Source of the DNA: Psychrobacter glacincola
GTDB taxonomy: Bacteria; Pseudomonadota; Gammaproteobacteria; Pseudomonadales; Moraxellaceae
DNA: 64,000 bases
NCBI RefSeq assembly: GCF_904846215.1
Contig: NZ_CAJGZK010000002.1
Coordinates: 62,001 to 126,000, forward strand
Direction: 5' to 3'
The notes under the pieces were generated by a model that saw only the letters and a program-made list of their open reading frames with translations, had not been told where the DNA came from and ran no database searches. Position 1 is the stretch's first letter, and every line of letters starts with the position of its first letter. Shown here piece after piece: positions 43,291 through 53,160 of the stretch. The translations under genes were made by a program, and so were the position numbers.

Positions 43291-44154
43291 ATGGCGTTAC
43301 CTATATTGCAAGCGTTCTTGACTCGGCAGACGCGCGGAACTCACTCCAAAAAACGGTCAAATTATAGCTATAAAGCACTTTTAATCAGTGCTTGTTTTGG
43401 CATGCTGAGCTTAAGTGCTTGCCAGACCACACCGACTTCGATGAAAACGCCTTCTACTCAAACCTTACCAGCAAGCAGTAGCCAAAAGCCTACACAACCC
43501 ACAACAGTGACGCAAACCCCTAGCATTGATCACAGTGGTTATGAAAGTATTGAGAGCACTGACGTTGCTAAGACGGATGACCATTATCCTGTCGAGCCTT
43601 ATCGACCACCTGTATCGCTAGAGTCACCAACGGAATTGGTAAAAGAAAACCCCACTGTAATCGTGGTACCTAATCAAAGCACAAGTCAAACTCCGATAGT
43701 CACTCAGCCTGATACGGTGATACTCGCGCCTACTCGTGAAGATGACGTGATATATGCGCCATCCATCCCGTCGCACAATGAGCTATTGGAACGTGCGCGC
43801 CATAACTCGCAGCGCAGTCAGAGAACCACCACCAATAATAACAACTTGCCCGCCTTTCGTAACCTCATGCAAGTGGGTACTGAGCAATTAAAGGCAGGCA
43901 ATTTAAATGGCGCTGAGAGTAGCTTTACCCGAGCTCAGCGCCTAGCGCCCAAATCATCAGCGGTATACTTTTATCTTGCGCAAGTGGCGCTCAAAAAAAA
44001 CCAGCCGCGTAAGGCTGAAGCAATGGGACGGCGTGGTCTTAGTGTTTCTCAAGACAGTAGTCGCCGCCGTGCGCTATGGCAAATTATCCTGCAATCAGGA
44101 CAAGCTCAAGGTAATGCACGGGTGATAAGAGAAGCCAAACAAGCATTACGCTAA
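43291..44154 (+). CDS. Proline/threonine-rich lipoprotein with TPR-like repeats
   Basis: This is a 287-residue protein. The signal peptide ends 'LSLSACQTT', a lipobox at about residue 43, predicting an outer-membrane lipoprotein. A long Thr/Gln/Pro-rich linker follows, and a C-terminal TPR-like segment spans about 190-285 ('GTEQLKAGNLNGAESSFTRAQRLAPKSSAVYFYLAQVALKKNQPRKAEAMGRRGL'). It lies 99 bases after mrcB. By analogy with lipoproteins that activate PBPs (LpoB or similar) it may act with PBP1B, but this is inference from position. An insertion-like element starts directly after its stop codon. Confidence 0.75.
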   Translation: MALPILQAFLTRQTRGTHSKKRSNYSYKALLISACFGMLSLSACQTTPTSMKTPSTQTLPASSSQKPTQPTTVTQTPSIDHSGYESIESTDVAKTDDHYPVEPYRPPVSLESPTELVKENPTVIVVPNQSTSQTPIVTQPDTVILAPTREDDVIYAPSIPSHNELLERARHNSQRSQRTTTNNNNLPAFRNLMQVGTEQLKAGNLNGAESSFTRAQRLAPKSSAVYFYLAQVALKKNQPRKAEAMGRRGLSVSQDSSRRRALWQIILQSGQAQGNARVIREAKQALR

Positions 44155-44292
44155 TATAGTCAGTGAAAAGTAATATCGACACATTATGTACTGCTGGTAT
44201 CAATTTTTCTTGCTTGCTGTGCCCATGCAGACAGAGGCTGCAAAAAATTTGTACCAGCAGTACCGTAGCGTTTTTAGAGTATTTTAACTATA
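44155..44292 (+). mobile_element. Miniature inverted-repeat element, copy 3
   Basis: The element has 138 bases and starts at the first base after the TAA of the lipoprotein gene. The hairpin arms GTACTGCTGGTA/TACCAGCAGTAC enclose a conserved core with GCAGACAGAGGCTGC. The ends are TATAGTCAGTGAAAAG and, reversed, TATAGTTAAAATACT. Confidence 0.85.
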
Positions 44293-44317
44293 GCACTATC
44301 TTTTTGATTGACCATGA

Positions 44318-44361
44318 CGACTGACTGTATAAGCGCTAAAATGGGCTTATACAGTCAGTCG
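44318..44361. terminator. Perfect 17-bp inverted repeat before prmA
   Basis: Arms 44318-44334 and 44345-44361 (CGACTGACTGTATAAGC and complement) have a 10-base loop and are followed by a weak T-rich run. It may be the terminator of the lipoprotein gene displaced by the element, or a leader structure of prmA. Confidence 0.6.
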
Positions 44362-44406
44362 TTCATTTTTATTATCCATTTTTTATTTTGAAATAAGGTT
44401 ACTTTT

Positions 44407-45333
44407 ATGGCATGGCAACAACTGCACTTACAGTGTGAAAAAGACAATGTCGATCTCGCTGAAGCGCTATTATTAGAAGCAGGCGCGCTATCTATTGCAC
44501 TTGATGATGCAGGCGACCAACCTTTATTTGAGCCACTTCCTGGTGAATCACCACTATGGGATGAGGTAATTTTAACAGGGCTCTTCGATGCCACGACAGA
44601 GACTGGAACTCGTGATGTTATCGAGCAGCTCAGTCATGAGATTGCAGCGCAAGTACACGCAAGCCGTGCTTGGGTAAGCTCTGTCGATGACAAAGATTGG
44701 GAACGTGAATGGATGTCTAATTACAAGCCTATTGAGTGCGCCAATGACTTATGGATTGTGCCTAATTGGCTGACACCGCCCAAGCCTGAAGCGACCAATA
44801 TCATCATGGATCCAGGCTTGGCATTTGGTACTGGCTACCATGCGACCACTCGACTATGTCTTGATTGGCTGACGGAACAAAACCTTAAAGATAAAGTCGT
44901 GATAGATTATGGCTGCGGCTCAGGAATATTGGGTATTGCTGCCTTATTATTAGGCGCGCGCCATGTTTATGCGGTGGATATTGACCCGCAAGCGATACTG
45001 GCAACCAATCAAAATGCGGCACGTAACTCGGTCGATAATCGTTTGCAAGCTTTTTTACCAGAGGACTTTAAAACCTTTTGGCAACAGCAAAATATAGCAC
45101 CTGTAGAAGTGATGGTTGCCAATATTTTAGCCAAGCCTCTGATAGGTCTAGCGCCTTATTTTGTCACCTTAATGGCACCAAAAAGCCGAATCGTGCTTGC
45201 CGGTTTAATTGAGTCACAAACTGAGCAAGTGACTGTAGCCTATCAGCCTTATTTTGCGCTTGATCCTAAACATGCCTTTACTGCACAAGAAGATCAGCAT
45301 TGGCAGCGATTGTCTGGTACATTTACAGGCTAG
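44407..45333 (+). CDS. prmA: Ribosomal protein L11 methyltransferase
   Basis: This 308-residue enzyme trimethylates L11 using SAM. The N-terminal substrate-binding domain begins 'MAWQQLHLQCEKDNVDLAEALLLEAGALSIALDDA', 'DPGLAFGTGYHATTRLCLDWL' follows at about 137, and the SAM site 'VIDYGCGSGILGIAALLLGA' is at about 160-180. 'VMVANILAKPLIGLAP' matches the NxLxxP catalytic region. AAGG precedes ATG. The order prmA-(zinc ribbon protein)-fis is conserved in related bacteria. Confidence 0.97.
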   Translation: MAWQQLHLQCEKDNVDLAEALLLEAGALSIALDDAGDQPLFEPLPGESPLWDEVILTGLFDATTETGTRDVIEQLSHEIAAQVHASRAWVSSVDDKDWEREWMSNYKPIECANDLWIVPNWLTPPKPEATNIIMDPGLAFGTGYHATTRLCLDWLTEQNLKDKVVIDYGCGSGILGIAALLLGARHVYAVDIDPQAILATNQNAARNSVDNRLQAFLPEDFKTFWQQQNIAPVEVMVANILAKPLIGLAPYFVTLMAPKSRIVLAGLIESQTEQVTVAYQPYFALDPKHAFTAQEDQHWQRLSGTFTG

Positions 45334-45510
45334 CAACATTAAATTACATCTGTTACGATAGAGTAGTAGTTAAATGTTGTATATTTGACGCTACTCTAGA
45401 GTTGCCTGTGGGTTATGATCTAAAAATACTTTGATGATATTGAAGTAATTGGCAGCGGTTGGTGAGTGGCTATACGGTATTCCTATTTATACCTTTTTGG
45501 ATTCGACCCT

Positions 45511-46755
45511 ATGACCACACCCATCAAAACCCAATGTCCCCATTGTCATACTATTTTTAATATAAAACATACTCAGCTCAATCAAAAAACCGCGACTGTC
45601 TGCTGTGAACATTGTCAGCAAATTTTTTTGGTGAATAACAATCTTATTGTCACGGCTGATATAGACAATAATCGAAAATTGACAGGTGCAGAAGCCTATA
45701 GCGATCATGATGAGCGAACTAATACCACAACCTCTCATACCACACACTCTACCTTATCTACTGCAAACGCAGATGATGCAGATATCCTAATTCATGACGA
45801 TATGATTCATGACGACATGGATATTGAGGCGCCTTATGATAAGAGTCTAGAATACGATTCACTAGACAGTATGGATGCTTGGCTCACTCAAGCTACTGAT
45901 AACAATAATAATGCCACTCCAAGCGAGATATCACAAAAAAACACTGCTAAAAAATTAGACAAACATTCAGATGTGTCCACTGATTTATTTGAAACAACCT
46001 CTACCTCGGCTACCGCTTCAAACCGATCTCATTCATCGGCAAAAATCGCTTTAAGCTCAACGGCGGCTAACAGTATTCATGCCAATATTGATGATAAGGC
46101 GGATGAATCGTGGCTCGAAAAACTGCTTAAAGAACAAAATTCCAGCGAAGATACCCCAACCAATGATACTGATTTATCGCAGTTACTCCTCAGTATGGGC
46201 GTCGATTTCAAAGAGGAAGACCGTAGTAAGGCGGCGCATGCCAAAAGGCTACAAGCACAAGCCAAATTTTCACCAATGCCGTCCCGTCGTTCAGCTGCCT
46301 CTTTGTTGTGGATATTTGGCTGTCTGGTATTAACACTGCTCCTTTTCGCTCAGTATGTTATTTTCAACTTAAATAACTTGGTCAAAAATCCTGCCTATGC
46401 TGAACGCTTGCAGACGATATGTACGATTGCTGCTTGTAGTCTGCCTAGTGCTGACTTAACGGCTTTGACCATGAGCGACATCAGGTACCGAGCCAGTCGA
46501 ATAAACAGTGCAGCCGATTCTAGTGATATTAGCGCTACTCTAAACAACCAAAGCCTACAAGCGCAGTTATATCCTCATATAAAGGTCAGTGTTTATGGTG
46601 CAAATGCGCTTATTGGCGAGTTTATTGCATCGCCAGATGAATATCTAGCGAGTACGCAAAGCCAACTTGCTGCCAGTGGTGAGAAACAGCTACTCTTTAC
46701 GATACCGGTTACTAATACTCAAATCACCAAAGTCGTCATCCATCCTATTTACTGA
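45511..46755 (+). CDS. MJ0042 zinc-ribbon / DUF3426 membrane protein
   Basis: This is a 414-residue protein. An MJ0042-type zinc ribbon is at the N-terminus ('TQCPHCHTIFNIKHTQLN...CCEHCQQIF'), followed by a long acidic, Ser/Thr/Asp-rich cytoplasmic linker with no known fold. One transmembrane helix ('LLWIFGCLVLTLLLFAQYVIFNLN', about residue 270) is followed by a periplasmic DUF3426 domain with two Cys ('LQTICTIAACSLPS'). The family is widespread beside prmA-fis with an unknown function, possibly envelope-related. The ATG at 45466 is upstream but less likely than 45511, where the zinc ribbon begins. Confidence 0.88.
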   Translation: MTTPIKTQCPHCHTIFNIKHTQLNQKTATVCCEHCQQIFLVNNNLIVTADIDNNRKLTGAEAYSDHDERTNTTTSHTTHSTLSTANADDADILIHDDMIHDDMDIEAPYDKSLEYDSLDSMDAWLTQATDNNNNATPSEISQKNTAKKLDKHSDVSTDLFETTSTSATASNRSHSSAKIALSSTAANSIHANIDDKADESWLEKLLKEQNSSEDTPTNDTDLSQLLLSMGVDFKEEDRSKAAHAKRLQAQAKFSPMPSRRSAASLLWIFGCLVLTLLLFAQYVIFNLNNLVKNPAYAERLQTICTIAACSLPSADLTALTMSDIRYRASRINSAADSSDISATLNNQSLQAQLYPHIKVSVYGANALIGEFIASPDEYLASTQSQLAASGEKQLLFTIPVTNTQITKVVIHPIY

Positions 46756-46856
46756 TGTTCGCTGATTGATATTAAGAAGATGATCGCTGCTGACTTTGAT
46801 ATAATAGCTGACAAGAGCCTCATGGTTTTACTCTTTAACCCCAAGGACATTATCTT

Positions 46857-47213
46857 ATGGCACCACAGGCACAGTATAATGCCAGTCATGTTAACAAAAG
46901 CGCTGGTAATCCTGATTATTATAGAGAGGACTACCATCACTCAATCCGCAATGTGGAATCTGCTTTAGATCACACAGGTCATGCACATGAGCCGTTACGG
47001 ATACATGTTGAACGCGTGGTGCGTCAATATTTTGCGATGTTAGGTGACGAGATACCAACCGACTTATATGAGCTAATTTTAAAAGAGATAGAACAGCCTC
47101 TCATATCTGTTGTGCTTGAAAAAAGCCGCGGCAACCAAACCAAGTGTGCGCAGATTTTAGGTCTAAATCGCGGTACACTACGCAAAAAGCTCAAAATATA
47201 TGGTTTAATGTAA
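46857..47213 (+). CDS. fis: Fis-family DNA-binding regulator
   Basis: This 118-residue nucleoid protein of the Fis family has a C-terminal helix-turn-helix 'LEKSRGNQTKCAQILGLNRGTLRKKLKIYGL', near-identical to E. coli Fis in that region. The N-terminal 40 residues are unrelated to the E. coli arm. Fis controls rRNA and growth-phase genes. AAGGA lies nine bases before the ATG. The position after prmA and the zinc-ribbon gene and before purH matches other Moraxellaceae. Confidence 0.92.
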   Translation: MAPQAQYNASHVNKSAGNPDYYREDYHHSIRNVESALDHTGHAHEPLRIHVERVVRQYFAMLGDEIPTDLYELILKEIEQPLISVVLEKSRGNQTKCAQILGLNRGTLRKKLKIYGLM

Positions 47214-47374
47214 TACTATAAATAGTACTTTTAATAAGTCTCATTCATTAATAAGTACCGACAATCCTATTTATGACACGCTCACCTACCCTAACTGATA
47301 CTATGTATGGCAGTTTATAGTTTATGATCTTATCACTCACGATATGCTCTATACTGATTGTCATTGTTACCTTG

Positions 47375-47402
47375 CCAGACGTTTACGTCAGGCTTTTTTT
47401 AT
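47375..47402 (+). terminator. Hairpin and T tract just before purH
   Basis: GCCAGACG-TTTA-CGTCAGGC (one mismatch) followed by seven Ts ends 13 bases before the purH start. It could terminate fis or attenuate purH. Confidence 0.6.
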
Positions 47403-47414
47403 GGAAGTTTTTTT

Positions 47415-48992
47415 ATGAGTAAAGCCCCACTTGCACTATTGTCAGTCTCCGATAAATCTAATATCGTTGAATTCGCTCAAGGCTTAATTCAAGCAGGTTT
47501 TGGTCTGTTATCGACTGGCGGTACTTTCCGTCTGCTCACCGAGCACAATGTCGCTGTCACCGAAGTATCAGATTACACCAGCTTTCCTGAGATGATGGAT
47601 GGTCGGGTTAAAACACTACATCCTAAGATTCATGGTGGCATTTTGGGACGCCGCGGTACAGATGATGCGGTGATGGGTGAGCACGCGATTGAGCGCATTG
47701 ATTTGGTTGTTGTCAATCTCTATCCATTTGCAGAAACGATTGCACGTAGTGACGTTACCATGAATGATGCCATCGAAAATATCGATATTGGCGGACCTAC
47801 GATGGTACGTTCAGCGGCGAAAAATCATGCGCATGTTGGTATTGTGACTGATCCAGCTGATTACACGCGCGTACTTGATGCCTTGGATGGCACTAAGCTG
47901 ACCCATGCCTTACGCTATGACTTAGCGGTTAAAGCCTTTGAGCATACGGCACAATACGACGGGATGATTGCCAACTTCTTAGGCAGCCGTGTTAATGAGA
48001 ATCAAGAGCCAGAAGATTTTTCACGCACCTTTAACGTTCAGCTAGAAAAAGTGCAAGACCTGCGCTATGGTGAAAACCCGCATCAAAAGGCGGCGTTCTA
48101 TGTTGAAAATAATTCTTCAAAAAGCAAGCAAGCCTCTATTGCGACCGCTCAGCAATTACAAGGCAAAGCATTATCTTATAACAATATCGCTGATACCGAT
48201 GCCGCGCTTGAGTGTGTTAAAGCTTTTAGCACCCCTGCCTGCGTGATTGTTAAGCATGCCAATCCTTGTGGCGTTGCTGTCGATGCCGATCAAGTAGCGG
48301 CATACCTTACTGCCTTTAGTACTGATCCTGAGTCTTCTTTTGGCGGTATCATTGCGTTTAACCGTCCGTTGACACTGGCTGCTGCTAAAGCTATTATCGA
48401 TAATCAATTTGTTGAAGTCATCATTGCCCCAAGTATTGAAGACGGTGTACTTGAGGCAACAGCCAGCAAGAAAAACGTGCGCGTCTTGGTTTGCGGTGAC
48501 TTGCCAGCACCTGAGCTACGTGACCGTCAGCTTGACTATAAGCGTGTCAATGGTGGCTTACTAGTGCAAGAGCAAGATCTAGGTTTAATTACCGCTAATG
48601 ACTTAAAAATCGTCACAGACGTACAACCAACCGAAGCACAAATTGCTGACTTACTGTTTAGCTGGAATGTTGCCAAATACGTCAAATCTAACGCCATCGT
48701 TTACGCCAAAGATCAGCGTACCATCGGTGTTGGCGCAGGTCAGATGAGCCGCGTTAACTCAGCCCGTATCGCTGCTATTAAAGCGGAGCACGCTGGACTT
48801 GCGACCGAAGGCGCGGTTATGGCATCTGATGCCTTCTTCCCGTTCCGTGACGGTATCGACAATGCGGCACAAGTAGGGATTGCAGCGATTATCCAGCCGG
48901 GTGGCTCTATGCGTGATGATGAAACCATTGCCGCGGCAAATGAGCATGGTATCGCCATGGTCTTCACCGGTATGCGTCATTTCCGCCATTAA
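47415..48992 (+). CDS. purH: Bifunctional AICAR transformylase / IMP cyclohydrolase
   Basis: This 525-residue enzyme does the last two steps of IMP synthesis. The MGS-like cyclohydrolase domain has '[17 protein letters not shown]' and '[19 protein letters not shown]'. The transformylase domain has '[13 protein letters not shown]' (catalytic Lys-His) and '[16 protein letters not shown]'. The in-frame ATG at 47358 would add 19 odd residues that overlap the upstream hairpin, so [14 protein letters not shown] (47415) is preferred; GGAAG lies 11 bases upstream. It converges with ppiD on a terminator beyond an element copy. Confidence 0.97.
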   Translation: MSKAPLALLSVSDKSNIVEFAQGLIQAGFGLLSTGGTFRLLTEHNVAVTEVSDYTSFPEMMDGRVKTLHPKIHGGILGRRGTDDAVMGEHAIERIDLVVVNLYPFAETIARSDVTMNDAIENIDIGGPTMVRSAAKNHAHVGIVTDPADYTRVLDALDGTKLTHALRYDLAVKAFEHTAQYDGMIANFLGSRVNENQEPEDFSRTFNVQLEKVQDLRYGENPHQKAAFYVENNSSKSKQASIATAQQLQGKALSYNNIADTDAALECVKAFSTPACVIVKHANPCGVAVDADQVAAYLTAFSTDPESSFGGIIAFNRPLTLAAAKAIIDNQFVEVIIAPSIEDGVLEATASKKNVRVLVCGDLPAPELRDRQLDYKRVNGGLLVQEQDLGLITANDLKIVTDVQPTEAQIADLLFSWNVAKYVKSNAIVYAKDQRTIGVGAGQMSRVNSARIAAIKAEHAGLATEGAVMASDAFFPFRDGIDNAAQVGIAAIIQPGGSMRDDETIAAANEHGIAMVFTGMRHFRH

Positions 48993-48997
48993 TTCGT

Positions 48998-49135
48998 TAT
49001 AGTCAAAATACTCTAGAAACGCTACGGTACTGCTGGTACAAATTTTTTGTAGCCTCTGTCTGCGTAGGCACAGCAAGCAAGAAAAATTGATACCAGCAGT
49101 ACATAATGTGTCGATATTACTTTTCGTTGACTATA
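48998..49135 (-). mobile_element. Miniature inverted-repeat element, copy 4 (reverse orientation)
   Basis: The element has 138 bases and lies six bases after the purH stop, in opposite orientation to copies 3 and 5. The hairpin arms GTACTGCTGGTA/TACCAGCAGTAC are identical to copy 3. The ends are TATAGTCAAAATACTC and, reversed, TATAGTCAACGAAAAG. Confidence 0.85.
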
Positions 49136-49175
49136 TCAAGCACGTTCAGTATTAAAAATGCTTACCCTTAAATCA

Positions 49176-49213
49176 AAAAAAGCCACTGTATGATGACAGT
49201 GGCTTTTTTTATA
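49176..49213. terminator. Bidirectional terminator purH/ppiD
   Basis: The stem AAAAAGCCACTGT/ACAGTGGCTTTTT with an 8-base loop and T tracts on both strands lies between convergent genes. Confidence 0.9.
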
Positions 49214-49255
49214 TTTCAAAATAGATGTATTTAGAATGGAGAGCTTATAAAGTGC

Positions 49256-51130
49256 TTATCGCCCTTGTGCATTTTCCATATTGGCCTTATTAATCTCAAC
49301 CTTGTAAACCATACGCAAATAGTCTAAGTAATCTTGCAGCTGATCTTGACCTAGATTATCACGAATAATAGCCGCAGTTTGCGCTCTTTGTTCTGCAGAT
49401 AATGGCGATTGCTGGTCTGTTTTGATACGATCACCAACCAATACGGTTGCACCCATCTCTGTTTTGCTTGCCACGGCAACCACAGCCTTCTCAGATGCTT
49501 GCTTACTAAACGCTAAGCCGCGCTCTTTTTCCGTCAATTGCGTGGTCTGACGGTTGACTTCACCAAGTGCCTGAAACGTTACTGCCTGCTTATTGATATC
49601 GGCAGTCGTTTTGATGCCGGCGGCAAGTTTTTTCGCATCATTTAATGCTAAATCACTGGCTTTTTGCTGACGCAGTAGCTGCGTAATTCTAGGGGTTGCA
49701 GCAGATAAAGACAGTGTTTTGGTCGGACGATAGTTACTTGGCTGTACCCAGACTGTGCCGTTACCAACCTCGATACCTGCTGTGACCGCTTGATCTTGAA
49801 TGGTGAACTCATCAAACGCTTGCTTAATCACGGCTGGCTGCGCTAGAACAGATTTATTGTTCTCTTTGCGGTAATCTTTAAGACGTTTTAATGACACATT
49901 TTCTTGCTGAGCGATATCTTCAATACTAAACCCATCTGCAGCCAAATCGTTAATTGCCGTTACTTTGTCAGCGTAGATTTCTTGACGCTTGTACTCTTTT
50001 GCTTTGGCAGTTAACTCATCACGCATACTCTCAAGGCTTGGTATTTTTTTACCATTATCTTCAGTCACCGTAAATATCTGATAACCAAAGCTGGTCTTCA
50101 CCGGTACGCTGACATCACCTACACTCAAGCCTTCTAACGCTTTCTCTACCGCAGCAGCGTCATTGCCAAATACCGACGGATTAAAGCGTCCGATATCACC
50201 GCCTGTTTCCCCTGATGGGTCATCTGACTCTGTCTTAGCAACCTTTGCAAAAGCTTCACCTTTGGCAAGACGCGCTTTGATCTTATCAGCACGCGCTTTG
50301 GCATCGTTACCAGTCAATAAGATTTGGCTGATCTTACGCTCATCGACGACGGCAAGGCTTTGCTTATAGGCTTCATATTGCTGCTGCAAATCCTCTTTAG
50401 TGACCTCGTTTACTTGGATAGTCTGAGGGCTAAGCTGCAAGTAAGCCAAATCGACCATAGCAGCACTTTTTAGCGTGTCCTTATTGGCATCATAATACGC
50501 TTGGATGTCGTTTTTACTCAATTTAACTTTTGACACATAATCTTGCCAGTTAAAACGATGTAGCCAAATATTGCGCGACTCTAGCTGTAAATCAATCAGC
50601 TGGCTGACCGCTTTCATCGGATAGGCAGCAGTACCAACGATACTGGCATTCAGCTGATCTAAGCTCAACTGATTGCGGAACTCATCAAACAGCTGGGTTT
50701 TTGTCATATTACGTTGACGTAAAAAGCTTGCAAACTGATCATTTGAAAACTCACCATCTGCACCTTTAAAGATCTCTTCTTGGCGCAAAAGACGATTGAT
50801 GGTGTCATCAGAGACGGTCATGCCAAGCTTGCCAGCCTGCTGCTCTAGCAAGGTGCGATCAATCAGACCTTTTAACACCTGCTCATGTAGCACATCTTCA
50901 TTTAATAAACTGGCATCATCAACTTGGTCCAAAAGCTCAGTACGGCGATTGTTTACCGCAGTCTGATACTCTGATAGGCCGATACTCGCGTCCCCTACCT
51001 GAGCGATCTGATTGGGATCGACATTACCCCCAAAGTAGCTCTCGACGCCCAATAGAGCGAGCGGCGATAGGCATAAAATCAATAAAATGCGACCCGGCCA
51101 GCTTTTTAAAAAATCGCGCAATTTATCCAT
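49256..51130 (-). CDS. ppiD: PpiD/SurA-type periplasmic peptidyl-prolyl isomerase
   Basis: This 624-residue membrane-anchored chaperone has an N-terminal helix ('SWPGRILLILCLSPLALLGVESYFG') that anchors it in the inner membrane. A SurA-N-like domain follows ('DQVDDASLLNEDVLHEQVLKGLIDRTLLEQQA'), then the parvulin domain ('ISQILLTGNDAKARADKIKARLAKGEAFAKVAKTESDDPSGETGGDIGRFNP', about residues 265-370) and a helical C-terminus. PpiD helps outer-membrane proteins fold as they leave SecYEG. It lies in front of hup, as in many gammaproteobacteria. Confidence 0.92.
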   Translation of the reverse strand: MDKLRDFLKSWPGRILLILCLSPLALLGVESYFGGNVDPNQIAQVGDASIGLSEYQTAVNNRRTELLDQVDDASLLNEDVLHEQVLKGLIDRTLLEQQAGKLGMTVSDDTINRLLRQEEIFKGADGEFSNDQFASFLRQRNMTKTQLFDEFRNQLSLDQLNASIVGTAAYPMKAVSQLIDLQLESRNIWLHRFNWQDYVSKVKLSKNDIQAYYDANKDTLKSAAMVDLAYLQLSPQTIQVNEVTKEDLQQQYEAYKQSLAVVDERKISQILLTGNDAKARADKIKARLAKGEAFAKVAKTESDDPSGETGGDIGRFNPSVFGNDAAAVEKALEGLSVGDVSVPVKTSFGYQIFTVTEDNGKKIPSLESMRDELTAKAKEYKRQEIYADKVTAINDLAADGFSIEDIAQQENVSLKRLKDYRKENNKSVLAQPAVIKQAFDEFTIQDQAVTAGIEVGNGTVWVQPSNYRPTKTLSLSAATPRITQLLRQQKASDLALNDAKKLAAGIKTTADINKQAVTFQALGEVNRQTTQLTEKERGLAFSKQASEKAVVAVASKTEMGATVLVGDRIKTDQQSPLSAEQRAQTAAIIRDNLGQDQLQDYLDYLRMVYKVEINKANMENAQGR

Positions 51131-51524
51131 AGTTATCTCTGCTTTATTAACCTATATTGATGAAAAACCATTGTAATACTATTAATAATATCAACGCTCT
51201 ACAAGCTGGCAATGGTAAGAAAATGGTAAAACTAACAAGGGGTGCATTTTATTATGGTCGCTCAAGGTGGATAACACCGTCTTGATTCGAACAACATCTC
51301 TATCGCGCGCCCTATGATACGTGATTTTTGATGCAGACTCAAAATATTCAGGCGATATAATACAAACTATAGCACTAAAAAAAGCACCTAATATCTAGGT
51401 GCTTTTTTGATGAGTCGCTCATAGCTGTTATGAGGTGTCACCTTTTATTGCTTTATCATCAACAAACGCAGTTTTTATTCGTGTATCACGTCATAAGCTG
51501 CGACTGTCTTTAAATAGATACAGC
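51131..51524. other. ppiD-hup spacer with terminator
   Basis: The spacer has 394 bases without a gene. The hup terminator lies at 51377-51408 and the ppiD promoter is presumably to its left. Confidence 0.5.
51377..51408 (-). terminator. hup terminator
   Basis: The stem AAAAAAGCACCTA/TAGGTGCTTTTTT with a short loop lies 117 bases after the hup stop. Confidence 0.85.
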
Positions 51525-51797
51525 TTAGTTCAAGCGCTCTTTTAGGTTTTTACCAGCTTTAAAGCTTGGTACTTTGCTGGCTGGGATGCTTAGCTCTTCA
51601 CCAGTCTTAGGGTTACGGCCAGTACGTGCTTTACGATCTTTTACGCTAAAAGTACCAAAACCAACCAGTGAGATGCTATCGCCTGCTTCTAGAGCTTCGC
51701 CAACGCTTTCCATAACGGCATTCAATGCTTCGCCAGCTTGGGTTTTATTTAGACCACTTTTCTCAGCAATGCTATCAATTAATTCTGACTTATTCAT
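51525..51797 (-). CDS. hupB: DNA-binding protein HU
   Basis: This 90-residue histone-like protein has '[89 protein letters not shown]', the full HU fold with the DNA-binding arm and the Pro of 'RNPKTGE'. It compacts DNA and assists replication and recombination, including integrases of the type found in this window. AAGGA is eight bases before ATG. It is followed downstream by ppiD, the order seen in E. coli (hupB-ppiD). Confidence 0.97.
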   Translation of the reverse strand: MNKSELIDSIAEKSGLNKTQAGEALNAVMESVGEALEAGDSISLVGFGTFSVKDRKARTGRNPKTGEELSIPASKVPSFKAGKNLKERLN

Positions 51798-52306
51798 AAA
51801 ATTTCCTTCAAGTTTTAGGGGGTAAAAAAATGCTCACGCCAAGCATTGTATCGCTCTCAGAGTACTTAAGCAATAAAAACCACTTGGCTCATATATAAAC
51901 AGGTTTTGCTTTGTTATCGTCTTTATAGCAAGGCAACATAAGGAGCGCAAGCAATTTTACATATTTTTGTGCACTCTACAACCTATTTGACACCCAATGT
52001 TACCTAAACCTGCTGCAATATTTTAATAATAGCGCTATTTTATCTTTTGATTTATCTCTGAGCTTTTCTAGATTGGAGGCGTATCTAGATATTGGTTTTT
52101 ATCCACGATAAATACTACTAGCAAGGGTTAACACAGTAAATAAAAGAATTATTGTCAGGTAATAATTTTGCAACTGACAGAAACCCGCGTTACTTTTTAT
52201 CATAAAGGCGTTACTATAAGCGCAATGTCATTGCATACTTTGGATCAGTTTTGATCCTTACTTATCTTTTTATGTTTCATTCGAACAATAAAAACGGATT
52301 ATTTAC
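51798..52306. other. hup / 52307 divergent spacer, nothing recognised
   Basis: The spacer is 509 AT-rich bases without a supported gene. It must contain promoters for hup and for the divergent 52307 gene; I see no striking repeats. Confidence 0.5.
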
Positions 52307-52954
52307 ATGAAGCGTTCTACGTTGTCTCACTCTTTTCTTAATGTCATTTTGGTGTTTATCGAATCGGCGCTGACCCTATTGTTACGTTTAGATCCAGAAC
52401 TCCGTAAAGCCGCTTATCCGCTTGCTAAGCAAGAAACTGTCGTTGCGCTTAGATTATATCTGCCACACGTAGAGGTGTTCGCCACCTTTAGTACCAAAGG
52501 CGTGTTATTGGACGACAGGCTACCTATTGGTCGCAGTGAGCCTGACGTCGTTATCAACGCTTACAGCATTCAGGTCATTAATGCCATCACCACTCACGAT
52601 AGCGAAAGCACTGAAAAGCTGCAAATGCGCGGTGAAACAGTACAGGTTCAGCTGGTTAAGCAATTTATCATGCAACTTGGTTTCGGCAGCTTGATTCAAG
52701 GCTTGATTAAAAAGATTAAAGGCGGTAAAAGCAAGCCTAAGCCAACCGAAGCGGAAAAGGCGGATAAAAAAGAAAGCTATAAGCTACGTATTAAAGAACA
52801 GCAAGTCGAAATTACCACTTTGACCATCAAAAATCGTGAGCTCGAAACCGCTGTCAAAGAGCTACAAAGCAAACAAAAAACTTTTATTATTACAACGATC
52901 ATCGCTTCAATCATTGCTCTTGCTGCCATTATTGCACTGTTTGTGATGAATTAA
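52307..52954 (+). CDS. SCP2-like protein with coiled coil and C-terminal membrane anchor
   Basis: This 215-residue protein has residues ~25-135 ('LRLDPELRKAAYPLAKQETVVALRLYLPHVEVFATFSTKGVLL' and 'KQFIMQLGFGSLIQGL') reading like an SCP2 (UbiJ-like) domain. A Lys-rich linker and a coiled coil of about 40 residues ('LRIKEQQVEITTLTIKNRELETAVKELQ') follow, ending in a single transmembrane helix ('FIITTIIASIIALAAIIALFV'). The C-terminal tail anchor is unlike classical UbiJ. The SCP2 assignment is tentative. It is transcribed alone, with a terminator at 53019-53052. Confidence 0.6.
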   Translation: MKRSTLSHSFLNVILVFIESALTLLLRLDPELRKAAYPLAKQETVVALRLYLPHVEVFATFSTKGVLLDDRLPIGRSEPDVVINAYSIQVINAITTHDSESTEKLQMRGETVQVQLVKQFIMQLGFGSLIQGLIKKIKGGKSKPKPTEAEKADKKESYKLRIKEQQVEITTLTIKNRELETAVKELQSKQKTFIITTIIASIIALAAIIALFVMN

Positions 52955-53018
52955 TGTTCAAAAAATAATCTGATGTATCAATAAATTTTCAAAACATCTT
53001 TTAATAATGTCTCTTAAT

Positions 53019-53058
53019 AGCGTTTGATATGACATATCGTCTATCAAGCGCTTTTTTC
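53019..53058 (+). terminator. Terminator of the 52307 gene
   Basis: The stem AGCGTTTGATA/TATCAAGCGCT with one mismatch and a 12-base loop is followed by a T tract. Confidence 0.75.
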
Positions 53059-53130
53059 GTTGTATCTCCAGCCATTGTTTTTATCAATCACCGTCATTAA
53101 TATCACTAACCATTCAACCACACTTTAATC

Positions 53131-53160
53131 TTGACTAAATTACTCGGGATTGAGTATAAT
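53131..53160 (+). promoter_or_regulatory. iscR promoter with IscR type 1 site
   Basis: TTGACT (-35, 53131-53136) and TATAAT (-10, 53155-53160) are 18 bases apart. The spacer sequence GACTAAATTACTCGGG fits the IscR type 1 consensus (GACT, AT-rich centre, AGTC-like, then RRS) with one clear mismatch. [2Fe-2S]-IscR would therefore repress its own operon here. Confidence 0.75.
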
